The notes beneath the pieces were generated by a model. The model was not told where the DNA came from. It did no database searches and worked only from the letters and a program-made list of their open reading frames with translations. Below, one piece after another: positions 49,501 through 61,500 of a DNA stretch of 64,000 nucleotides. Both the position numbers and the translations under genes were made by a program. The stretch comes from Rostratula benghalensis (lineage: Eukaryota > Chordata > Aves > Charadriiformes > Rostratulidae), in the NCBI GenBank assembly GCA_013399305.1, contig VXAI01000180.1, positions 1,050,020 through 1,114,019 on the forward strand, written 5' to 3'. Positions within the stretch are counted from its first letter, which is position 1. Each line of letters starts with the position of its first letter.

Positions 49501-52500
49501 GACACCTACCCTTGAAGTATTCCTAGGCGTTGATCAGATCCCCCCTCAGCCTTCTCTTCTCCAGACTAAAAAGCCCCAAGTCCCTCAGCCTTTCCTCATC
49601 AGAGAGATGCTCCAGGCCCCTCATCATCTTTGTGGTCCTCAGAATGTTTCCCGGAGCTAAGCTGTGGATGGCTACAGAGACTGCTCATCCCTCCTCTCTA
49701 AACACATGCACACATTATTTGATTGTAAACATAATTGTTTTATAGTTTTGTGGTGATGGTCCAAGGTGCTTTTTTGGTACCTAGGATGCCATTATAAGGT
49801 AAAGAGTGTGACAGGGTGATGGAATGTCCCTTTGCCAACTGCTCTGACCTGGACAGGGGGCAGCCAGAAGGGGCTTGCTGTAAGCTAGCAGAGTAGTCTG
49901 GGTATGCACAAGTGTGTGTATGGGTGTGAATGTGTGTGCACTGCTGTGTGAACCACCAGGCCCTCCAGTAAATTGCAAGAGCCAACCTGAAGGAAAATGC
50001 AGCACTGAGGAAGATGGTCTCAATTCACAAACCTATGAGCCATGTTTTCCACTGTGATGAAGTCACCCATCTTCAGAAGAAGCAGGGAATCCTTCCCCAG
50101 CGGCAAAGCACGTAAAATTGCACACATAAAATTGAGATGGGAGAAAAAAACGCAGAAAATCAGCAAGAATTAAATACCTCTGAGTCTGTGAAAAAGTTGT
50201 AAAGGAGTACATCATCAAATTCCAGGCCCTTTGCTTCATAAACTGTCAGTACAAGTGCTAAACTAAGTTCCTCTGGTATCTTCTCCTTTGCAGTTTCACT
50301 TGCCACCAACACCACCTGTCATAAAATACACGATTAAAAAGAAGATATGAGGAAGAAGGGAAAAAGAAAAAGGTAACAGCTGCATAGAGAAAGCATACAA
50401 ACAGGGAAATGCATACAAATCATGGTAATGCAAGAGCCTTCTCAACATCAGGTAACATTTAACACAGGCATTGCAGCACGGCCTGCAAAAAAGGTCACAA
50501 AGCTGCCAGCAGACGACTGGCAAACGCGTGGTACGTGCAGACACTTGTGTATCCAGTGTAAGGAAATCTGGAATTAGAAAGGGAATGGGACAGGCAACAC
50601 CTGATACAAAAAAACAAAAAAAAAGAACAGAAAGAAGAACAGAAAGAGCCAGACATATATTAAGAATCACAGACCAACGCAGTAAAGATTTCAAAGTTTA
50701 AAAAGCATAATTTTATCAGTGAGATACAAGAGCTTAAAATAGAAAGCTGTGGGCAGTTCGTATAAAATGACGATTTAGCAACCAGAGCTGGAAGAAATCT
50801 GCAAAAAGCTGTATACCTAAGAAATGCAAACCTGATGTGCTCCAAATTCAATGGGTTGTGTTTTCCTTTTGTTGCCCCTCAGCAGAATTGCTAGGTCACT
50901 AACACTGCAGGACTCCAAGACTGTAGGTTTTGGTCCGTCAAAGAGACCGCAGTCCTTAGGAAGCCGATCAAAAGATTCTGGGAAATAATGCTGAAGCAAA
51001 TCAACCACTCCAGATGCTAAACGGAGAATGCCTGTAATAAGTGGAATACAGATTTTAGACGCCAGTCTGGCCCTGCCACACTCCTTCACAAACACAATTT
51101 CAAAAGACTCTGTTAGAATTTTGAAATCAAGAAACACCGTGACAAAACCACTAGTCACAGAAGAGAGAAGCTCTAAGGTCCACTGCGTGCTTCTGACATT
51201 CTGAGCAGACCTCGCTCCTGGGCCTGATCAGGAAAGGCCAGAAAGCACCCAGAAAGGCTCAGCAGCATCCCCCCAAAACGAAGGTCATAAAAGAGAAACA
51301 ATAAGGCAGACAGAAGTAGCACGCTGCAGTGTCTGGCGAATTGGAGATGGAGAAACAGGATTATTTGTGAAGTTTTCCTTCAAAAAAAATGAAGTCAAAG
51401 CACGCAGCAAAGCACGAGTGTTCAAAACCCGACAGTTTTAAAAACTCTACCTGAATGGGACCTGTAGTTCTGGTACAACTGATAAATCCTTTTCGGTTTT
51501 CTAACCCGCTGCTTCTTGTTCGTGGAGTTCTTGCTTGCGTAATGAAAGAGCGACCTCAGATCACTAAAACGAAAAGCAACTCCTTTCATTATGCTCTGGG
51601 CAGTGTCACCAGTCAGAAACATGGCATTGGGGTCATTGATGCATTTCATTAACAGCGCTAGCTCAGCTTGGGTGAAATCCTGTATCTCGTCACCATAGAA
51701 CTCGTGGATGGACCACGGCAGCTCCCTGAGCTTTGAGAGCCTCTGAGATATGTTATACAGCAAATCCTCCTCGTCAAAGTAACCTCTCTGAGATCGTATC
51801 TGCTGATAATGACAGAAGAGGTGATAGATTTCACTCCTGTCTTCTGTGAAGTTTGGTGATCTCTTTCGGCCTAGCTTTTTGTACTGCTCCTCAGTAAGTT
51901 CACCCCCAAAGCAACTCAGTGCCTCGAAGGAGCCTTTCAGAAATGATTTTATTTCTTTCCAAACCAGTGCTGGATTGTACAAGCTTTTGCCTTTTATCAT
52001 TTTTGGCCATATTTCACTTGCAAATACATCATAAGTCACAAAAGTCCGAGGATCGCTTTCCGTAGAATATGCATCTGCAGCTCCTTCATCATCACCACGT
52101 TCTGCTTCAACATTACCTTCTTCATCCTCATCTTGCCAATTTGGTACAACCAAGTCTTCCTGAGGACTCCAACCAGCAATGGTTCTTTTAAGACTTCCAT
52201 CTTCGTTTCTCGGAAAGAATGGGTCAGGCATGGATGCATCCAGTAATAGCAAGAGCTGCTTGGAGGTGACAAACAGCGGAAAATTTTCATCTTTAATGTC
52301 TTGTAGCTTGTGAACATTTGGCTCCAGAGGCTTGAAGTGACTGGTTACCTTGGAAGACTTGCTAAGTTCAATGAAATTCTTCTGAACTTCTTGGCACAAG
52401 ACAGGGTTTTTGGTCACGAAAATCTGGTGCAGGTGCTCCAGAGCGTTTGATGCTTCTGCGCTACGCGTTTGGTCTTCTTTGTGGTCGCGACATAAATTCA

Positions 52501-55500
52501 CTTCCGCACCGGCTGTGCCCACAGGAACCTCTTCATCCTCGCTATCCTGCTCTTGATCATCACTCACCTGCTCCTCACTTGAATCATCACTGTCCTGTTT
52601 CAGTTCACTCTCTTCCTCCTCTAACCTCGCTTTTTCAACCTCACTGCACTGCCTTTGCTGCCACGTTTGCCTCTCCAGCAGAGGCCCGTTGGCCAAGGTG
52701 GATTTTTCCCAGTACGAATAGAATTTCTTCCAAAGCCTGTACAGGCAGCAAGTCGTCTTCCCTGTCCCACTTCGCCCAATTAAAATGATTGGCTCCATGG
52801 GCTTTGGGTTGAGATCAATTACTGCATATTCCAACTCCCCAACTCGGAAAGGGTATTCAACAGAAGAATGCACATCATTTATAATGTTAAGCGCCATGTT
52901 GGTACTGAAGCTGTGAAATTTCATTATATTGTATTCTAATTCTGCTGCACAGGCTGGAGGGAAATACTCAGGTACGGTACGTCCTTTTGATTTTTCTGCC
53001 TCTAGATCTTCGACATAGCACCGGGGAACGCGCTTCTGTGTTGTCACCTTGTGGTTCTGATGCCCTTCGTTTATGCCCTTTAGCTTTTTCCTCAAGATGC
53101 AGGATAAACCACGATTGTAGGAAATACATATATTATCTAAGACACGGTCCAGCTTGCAGTGGTCGAGAACAATGGCCCAGATTCGGATTATTTCCGTATA
53201 AACCCTACCCGATTTTTCTGGAAGACCTTTTGTCTGTTCTGTCTCCATAATCTTTTCCGCACTCTCGCTGCAACGAGGAGAAAAGTCAATCGCAAGTTCC
53301 CACAGCATCCTTGCACCCTTGCCCAACTTGGCTTCATAGAGCTGGATATCAGCTTTCAAGTGTTTCAGTGGCTTATGAAGGCCCCTCGTCCATTCCCCAT
53401 TGCCCAGCTGCTTAATTGTCATTATAGTTTTAGCTTTCAGATAACGAGGCACAGCTTTGCTGCCCAACGTCTTCAGCGCTTCAGGAGTGCACTCTATTTC
53501 CCAGGTCATGTTATCGAACTCCTGCACGGATGCCTCAATATCCAGGATCTTCCCCTTCTCTTCCTCTGGTTCTTCCTTCTCTCCATTAGGCAGGGTGACA
53601 GTAAAGTCCCCTGCTGTCTTCTTTTTCTCCCAATCATCCCTCTTCCTTTCAGGAGAAGATACGCTTCCAGAAGACTGTGAGGATTCATTTCTTCCCTCTT
53701 CCAAATTAGCCTGCTCTGAAGATGGCTTTTGTACCAGAGGATGATCCTTTCTCAGAGTCTCACCCAACCTCAACTGCTGAATTAAAGCTGTGATTGCCTG
53801 CACCAGACTTTCTCGCAACGTTAGCGGGTTGTTTATTCCTTCTGCTTCTTGCTTTGCCAACTGACCTTTCTTTGTCTTTGCAGAACACAAAGTTTTTAAA
53901 TCGCTATGCGCTGCGTGGCCAGATGGTGCCTTTAATGAGGACGCAGGTGAAGAACGCCCCGCGCTCTTTGGTTGTGACATCTCAGAGGCTGGAGCGGGCT
54001 TGGATGTTTTAACCGACGGCCCTGCTACATCCTGTCGGTACTTCCTTTTCTCCAGTGTAGCAGTATTCCAGGCAAGCAGCAGGGGGTCGGTTTTTTTAAT
54101 TCTATGCCTCACATCTCTTCCGAATTTGTTTTTTATGTTAAAGTTAACCTCAAATTTTGCCAATGACTCCATTACTTTCTTAGCCTGTTTTGAAAATCCT
54201 CTCTGAAAAACCACGTGCATCACTGTATTTCCATTCTCATCTTGCACATTGGGATTAAGATACGGGAAGTCAGAAGGTCTTGAAGCAAAGAGATCAAGTA
54301 GGTAGTTCAGGATGTTTAAACCAGTACCATCTGAAAGCAAGAGAACAAATACAATAAAAAAATCACTTGCTTTGCAAGGCTGCTTTGTGAGCCAACAATT
54401 TTTAATGCTTTTTTTATTCTGCAGCTATTACATGAAAATCAATTTGCTTTCAATAGAAAAAAAGAATCCGCATTTCATATTTGTAAAACATAGCTTATTT
54501 GAAATGGCTCAAAACTGAGCTGTTCTAACATTCAGGGAAAGCAATACAGGAGCAGGAAAGCTTTAGAAATCCCTAGTACTGCAATTGTCCCTTGTAACAT
54601 CAGCCGATTTCATTCCTTGTCTAAGCCCTGGGTGCAGATGGATTCGCTCGTCTTCCAACATCAGCCCCAACGGCTACCCAGGGTAGGTTTGTGACTCTGG
54701 TCACCTGGACAAGCAGAAGCTCTGGGTACAGCTCTGGGACCATTTGGTTCCCTTTAAGATGCCAACCTGAAATACACTGCTGCAGAGAACTTGGGTTTTC
54801 TAAAATCATCTCTGGCAAATCCCAATTATTTCCTGATAGGTGAGGTCCCTAAAGCCATTTTCTACAAAGTCAGATTAGTCTAATAACTCCCTGGGGTAAA
54901 AGAAAAAGCAAAAAGTCCTACAGCTTTCTGGATTTAACCCAGAGAATATGTGTAAAACATTTCTTTCCTAACTGTAAAATAGTGACATGCCAAAATAATT
55001 GCAAAGAAATTCCACCTCAAAAACTTTACACAGTGAAAAATACTTAAGAGAAGATACTGTCATTGGACTTCTTAATCTTTTGATTTAAAATTTACAGCTG
55101 GCAGTACCTATGCTTTTCATCTCTTTAAAGCTATTAAATACAATTTTTGTACTTTAAAGATGAATAAATTTAGCATTTTAAATTATTTTAATCCTTCAAC
55201 TCAAAAATGCATTTTTTGTTAATTTGAAATCAAACCTGACTTGGGGGCTTAATTTGATAAGTCTATCTTAACTTCTTACATAAAAATGTAAGCCCTACAG
55301 TCCTCTCTGAAAAAAACCCAACAACTTAGTTTGATTTACAACTGAAAAAAAAAGACCTGGGAAACACATTTCACACAGCTGTGGAGGATGTTTTTCAAAG
55401 TCTGCTGCTATTGCTCTGCCTTTACCGTTGCTTCTTCCTAGATCCTTCCCGCTTACTTCATTCCCACCTAGGCTACATTTTGTAAGGTTTCAGAGAGGAG

Positions 55501-58500
55501 CCTTCCTTTCTAAATCAGCTTAATTAAACAAGAATATGTTCACAAAACAGTAACTGAGGGAGACGTTACAGCTGCTTAACTCCCCCTGGTCACCTGAGCT
55601 GTCATTAACTCTCCTCATAGTCCCACAAAGCAGAACACATCAGTGTAACGAAGACGGGCATCTGTCTTCTGGCCTGCAAACTCTGGGGCTGAGACAGTCA
55701 AACATCCTGATCTGCTGTTACCCATCAGTAGACTTGGGGCTACTGAAGTATGAAATGGGGCTGTTTTCAACAGTTACTGTGAAACAAACAGTTGGAGGAA
55801 GAGGAGGCTGAGGGGAGACCTCATCCCTCTCTGCAACTCCTTGCAAGGCCATTGTAGAGAGGTTGGTGCTGGTCTCTTCTCCCAGGGAATCAGCCAGAGA
55901 AGGAGAGGGAATGGCTTCAAGCTGCCCCAGGGTAGGTTTAGGCTGGAGATGAGGAAAGAATTCTTCCCAGCAAGAGTGGTCAGAGGCTGGAAGAGGCTGC
56001 CCAGGGAGGGGGTTGAGTCCCCATCCCTGAGTGTGTTTGAGAGTGGTTGAGATGTGGTGTTGGGGGATCTGGTGCAGGGGAGAACTTTGTAGAGTGGGGC
56101 TGATGGTTGGACTCCGTGATCCCAAGGGTCTTTTCCAACCTGCATGATTCTATGATTCTATGAAAACGAACAGTGCCCATCTGCTAGAGCCCTCAAAAGC
56201 CCACAAGAACCTTACCTCTATTATTTAAACAGATGGAAACGGCAGCATGCAAAGGAGTATCTCCTGGTGCAAGGGAGATATTTCGAGGATCGGCACCTTT
56301 GGTCAGCAGCAGATATACCAGTTCAAAATAATTCTTTTTGAGGCATATTTGCAGTGGTATTTCAGGGCTGGTTCCAATCCCATCTGGAAGAGCTGGTGTG
56401 AAGGACATGAAAATACCAGGGGTTAAATCTGATATGCCAGATCTGCAAACTACAGAAAATTTTAAAGGGATGAAGGCAGATAGTGATTACTGAGCAGGTG
56501 ACACTTTGTTTTACAGTCAGCTTTTTACATGTTAAATGCACATCTACACTTAGTTATTAACTAAGAGAATCTTCAGAACGTCTTGTCATCTTCTATGAAG
56601 CTGAGCAACTAGTCCTCCTGTTGTGACAGGACAGAAAAGCCAAGAACACATCTCCTTCAAGCAGGTCAGTCGCTGACTGAAACAAGAAGCCTCCCTGCAC
56701 CTCTGGCACTCACAAGGCTGAAGCAGGACCGTGTGTCCGTAGTTTATAGCTCAGACCACATCATACGACAAAATGAAAAATGCCAGAGCAATCCTAGGAA
56801 TAAATCTCACGCAAAGCAAGAAAAAAGATGATGTCTGCACGAGCTAAAAAAAGACAGCCGTCTGCTCACACCTTTGAAACCACTGAAGTCATCAATTACT
56901 TGTAACATAACAAGAGGCTGAGCCCAAAGACTGTGGCTTACAGTTTCTATCATTCAAGATAATATCGTGGCCAAAGACAGTGAAATGAAAAATCAAAGAA
57001 ACTAAAAGGAAAGGAGCAACAAAAGTCTTTGGTCTTTAACCTTTACCAACCCTGACAGCCAGATTTCATTTGACAAGCGTCTCCCATCCCATGCAGCCTT
57101 GCTTCCCTGTATCCCACACGCTGGAGCCAGCCAATGGACCACACTCCAACAAGCTGCTGCGCTTACACAGAGCCACAAAAGAGATGCATTGGTATTTCTG
57201 AAACTATGGGGTTCCAGACAGCCAAATAAAATATCAGATCTATTGTAATGCATCGATATCACAGAGCTTTTCACCTCCTCGTTCAATCAAGCATCCTATG
57301 AGGTGCACTTGCTTCTCGAATCTGTCACACCGTTGGATAACGTTCCCGATGTCAACGTCTGAGAGACTGCAGTTTCGGAAGAGCCCTCCACCCGACGGTT
57401 CTTCCCCGCTGGCTTTCCCTGTCAGCAGCAGCAAAACTCTGTGCCACATTTGCTTCTCCAGCAGCTGTTTCACGAAGCTGTTAGCACAGGCATGGGAGAT
57501 GTTGCAAACCACCCCTTCAGGGATTTCTGCAAGGCAGTCAAGACAACATAACTCACTTAGACCACATCCTAAGATCAGTCTCGCTGTAAGCTGATTTCAG
57601 AATAACAAACTCATTGCAGCACAGCCCAATGCAACACCTGCATCTTTTCGGTCTGATGCCGACAGCCAAATAAGTTTGAACATTTTGATTCACCGTGCTG
57701 GAATTCTGCCCGCGTTCTGCTGGTCCTAAGGGCAAAACACAACAGTACAAGGAAGTAAAAGTGCATCACTCCAGTAATACCACTTGCAGAAAACTGGGAA
57801 AGGAAGGAAAGGTAAGAGAGTAGAAACTGTATGGTGGCACTGACTGTGTTTTTCACAACAATTATGTTTTGTGGAGGGGAGAAATGGGAACTTGCTGTAC
57901 CTTTCACAGACGACAGCAGTTTCAGAAATTGCTGAACTACATCTTCCTTCAACACACTTTTATGATGTGCTCCATTTTCAAATTTGTAGAACTGGACGAA
58001 CTGTTCAAGAACACGCAGGAAAGAATCCGTACCAGCTACGTCTCTGCTTTCTCTCCCCCCTGCAAAACACCACAGAAATTGGAAACCCAGTTCCTTGCTG
58101 GTGTGTTTTCAGGTCAGGGTTGTAACACATTACATCTTGGGGCTCTGAGAAGCGTGCACTGGCAGGTTAAAATCAGACAGCTGAAACTCTTACTTGCCAA
58201 AGCCAGTCCTGTGAGGGACTTCACATCCCAAAGGAGATTTGACACACTCACTGAGTATGTTCTTTACCACATTACACTAAGCTGAAAACTGTAATAGTTC
58301 ACAAGTTGACCTGCATGAAGGCAGGACACTGCTGCCTCAGCATTGATACCAGCATTCAGCATCTTTAGAGGAGATGGCTAAAAGCACTAATGTTTTCAGC
58401 ACAGTTTTCATCAGGTGTCCTGAGCTTGTCTTGACTCCTCAGTGGCATTTATGAAATATCACAATAAATAAATAATAATAAAAAAACCCTAACAACAAAA

Positions 58501-61500
58501 CAAATAAAACCCTAACACATCAAAATCATACCTACAGGTTTAAGAGCTGCTTAGGTAATGGGCAATGACAGATTATAAATTATGTCCTAATAAATGCCCT
58601 TAAATGAAAGCCAAAAGACTTGACCTGAGTTTCCTAAAAGCTTTGAGGAATTCAGCTACACTGAAGACCAAACAGAACAGTAGCTTTATCCTTTAGAACA
58701 CAGAGACAGACAAGGCTGGTCATCTCTTCAGCAATGAGGACTAACCTCAGGCTGTTACCTGTAAAGCAGAGGCTTATTCTCCAGCCTCTTGATTTTCAAT
58801 AGAAAATTCTAGGAGGCTGTGCATTGCCCAAACAAAAAACTTAACCAAAAAAGACAGGCTGAGCCACCTGGAACATCAACCAAAGCGATTACCACCACAG
58901 GGGGATTGGTGTTAACCTCCTAAATGAGATCCACTGGGCTAAGACCTTCTCCAGAGCAGAGATTTCCACAGTAATGAAAGAGAAACTGTGGAAATCTGCT
59001 TGCCAGGAGCCGTAAGATGCAAGTGCAATGAAACCCAGTGCTTTCCAGTAAACTTACACAGAATTCACACATGACAATAGAGACACAGCCTAAAAACTTT
59101 GGGGCTTGCCCAGTTTGATCTGCCAGTGCTTTGAGATTTGCACAGCCCAAGCTAGTTCTGCTTTCAACAGGTTATGCTTTGGCCTAACACCTACAGCACC
59201 TGTATTAACAGAACTAACCAAGTTCTGGTTGGGTACTGCCAGGGAAAACAAGCAGATAAGGCAGCAAGCCATCCCAGAAAGGCTGCACTGAAGAAATGCT
59301 GTCCTGATCAACAATTTCCATGCTTGGGACTCATATTTAAAGAGCAGCATAAACCATGGCATAAATAGATCTATTGCAGCATCTACCTCCTCAGTTTCTC
59401 AATCTCAAAGTCCTGCAGGGAATCATACAATCACAGCATGATATGAGGTCAGAAGGGACCTCTGGAGAACATCCAGTCCAACCCCCTGCCAAAGCAGGTC
59501 CTCTTAGAGCAGGTCCCACAGGAACGTGTCCAGGTGGGTTTGGAATGTCTCCAGAGATGGAGACTCCACCACCTCTCTGGGCAGCCTCTGCCAGGGCTCT
59601 GCCACCCTCAAAGGGAAGAAGTTCCTCCTCACATTGAGATGGAACTTCTTATGTTCCAGTTTGTGCCCATTCCTTTTTGTCCTGTCACTGGGCACCACTG
59701 AAAAAACACTGGCCCCATCCTCCTGACACCCACCCTTGAAGTATTTCTAGGTGTTGATCAGACCCTCCCTCAGCCTTCTCTTCTCCAGACTAAAAAGACA
59801 CAAGTCCCTCAGCCTTTCCTCATAACAGAGATGATCCAAGCCCCACATCATCCTTGTAGCCTCTACTGTATCCTCTCCAGCAGTTCCCTGCATTTCTTGA
59901 GTTGGGGAGCCCAAAAGTGGACTCAGTACTCCAGAAGGGGCCTCCCCAGGGCAGAGCAGAGGGGAAGGATGACCTCCCTTGACCTACCAGTCAGGAACAT
60001 CTTGCCTAACCAGTCAATCTGTCAGTTCTCACGCGGATACTCACAAGAGCTTTTCTGAGTGGTCACCTATGACTAGATCCTTTGCTGGAGGAGATTTCTC
60101 TGGCCCACTATAGTCTGTTTCAGAGCTGGGAAGCAAGTAGCAACCAAGCTGTAGTGCCATGCTGCCAACAAGGTGCGTCTTGCAGGGTACTGAAGGTAGA
60201 GAGCTCCCCATCTCCTGCCCCAAACAGCTTCTCTCTGACCACCCTGCAATACAGGCAGCTCAGGTTTGCTCCATTTGTTAGGGCAGAGAAGAAACTGTAT
60301 AAACATCAGCCAGTCTCAATACTGTCACATCTTGTAGGTGGTATCCTGCAATTCCTACATTTTCTCATTCTCGTTTATTGGCATGGAAGAGCACATTCCC
60401 ATTGTTTGGCCAATCACACTTGATACATTATTTTCCAGAATGGAAAATTACAAAAACCAGACAAGTAAAAACCTTTTCAGAACTAACAGACTATTCTAAG
60501 AAAGCAGACTGGAAAACCAATTCATAAAATTTCCTTTTAGCACCGGGACAATTAAGATTTGCATCTTTCTATAGGACAACGGGTCCTTTGCAAACCTCTC
60601 TAGAAATATCACTGATAACTTTTAAAACATTCTTTGAAGATTCCCCATACTCCAAGGGCATAGCTAAATTTCAGCTCCCTTGCTTTGGTTTTAAGAGGTT
60701 CTTGTAGTTTTAGTCTGATAGTCTGCTCTGCTGCTCTTCTGCCTTCGTATTTGCAGAGGTTCACATTTTCCAGGTAATACAGGAATTTTAGCTGCACATC
60801 ACCAATGTGTTTGTGAACAAAGAGCTCTTACTAAAATGTAAATTTGTTTTTAAAAATGTCAGCAACTTCTCACTCATATTTTCATCATTTCAGAGCTTCC
60901 CTTTTTCCATCGATGTTGTGGGGTTTTTTGTTGTTAGTTAGTAGAAGCATTTTAAATATGCCAGCAAAACTCAAACAAAATGTTTCATTTCCAAAAACTG
61001 AAGTTAAAAGGTTAAAACTGAAAAAGCGGCAAAAAGAAGCAGTTTCTAAGGCAGGGGAGCCCTCATGTTAGGGGTGAGGAAAAAACCAACAGTGGCTTTT
61101 ACAGGAATTTAGACCGACTTGCAGCTACTCATTGCATGATACCTGGAGAACATCAGTTGGGACTGCATTCCCCTTCAGGAAGGGACCAAACGTTCATCAC
61201 TGCCAGAGAGGAGATCCGGGTGACAGCTCATGAGAACAGTTACATAAACCCCACCAACTACTACCGATGAGAGATATAACAACTTTGTATCTAGAGGAGG
61301 TCGTTTTGAAAAGGGGGAAAAGCACCCAGTCCATGTAGTACCTGTCCTCTTCTCAGAGGAATTGTGTTTCTCAATGTGGTTGCTGACTGCTTTTACAGCA
61401 TCAAAGTTTTTGTTCTTCTTCAAGATATCTAGGACGTATCTTGACCGTGCATCTGGAACGGTGGGGTCGGCCCCAAAATTCAGGAGCATGATCACATCCT

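Larger units (their letters stand above)
46292..50177 (-). other. TRANK1 intron between motif V and the following exon
   Basis: 3.9 kb with an A16 tract, CR1 copies at 46,440-46,672 and 49,200-49,645, the diverged duplication around the latter, and a TG-rich stretch near 49,903. The rest is unique sequence without a recognisable gene. Confidence 0.7.

Noticed and set aside
50296..50694. 132-codon minus-strand frame overlapping the motif V exon region
   Set aside because: It reads a different frame from the exon and is hydrophobic and pyrimidine-driven. The true exon is 50,178-50,315.
53159..53680. 173-codon plus-strand frame opposite the TRANK1 helicase exon
   Set aside because: It is antisense to a well-supported coding exon with no recognisable domain, so it is a shadow frame. 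The same applies to smaller plus-strand frames at 35,201-37,463 and 52,447-54,206.
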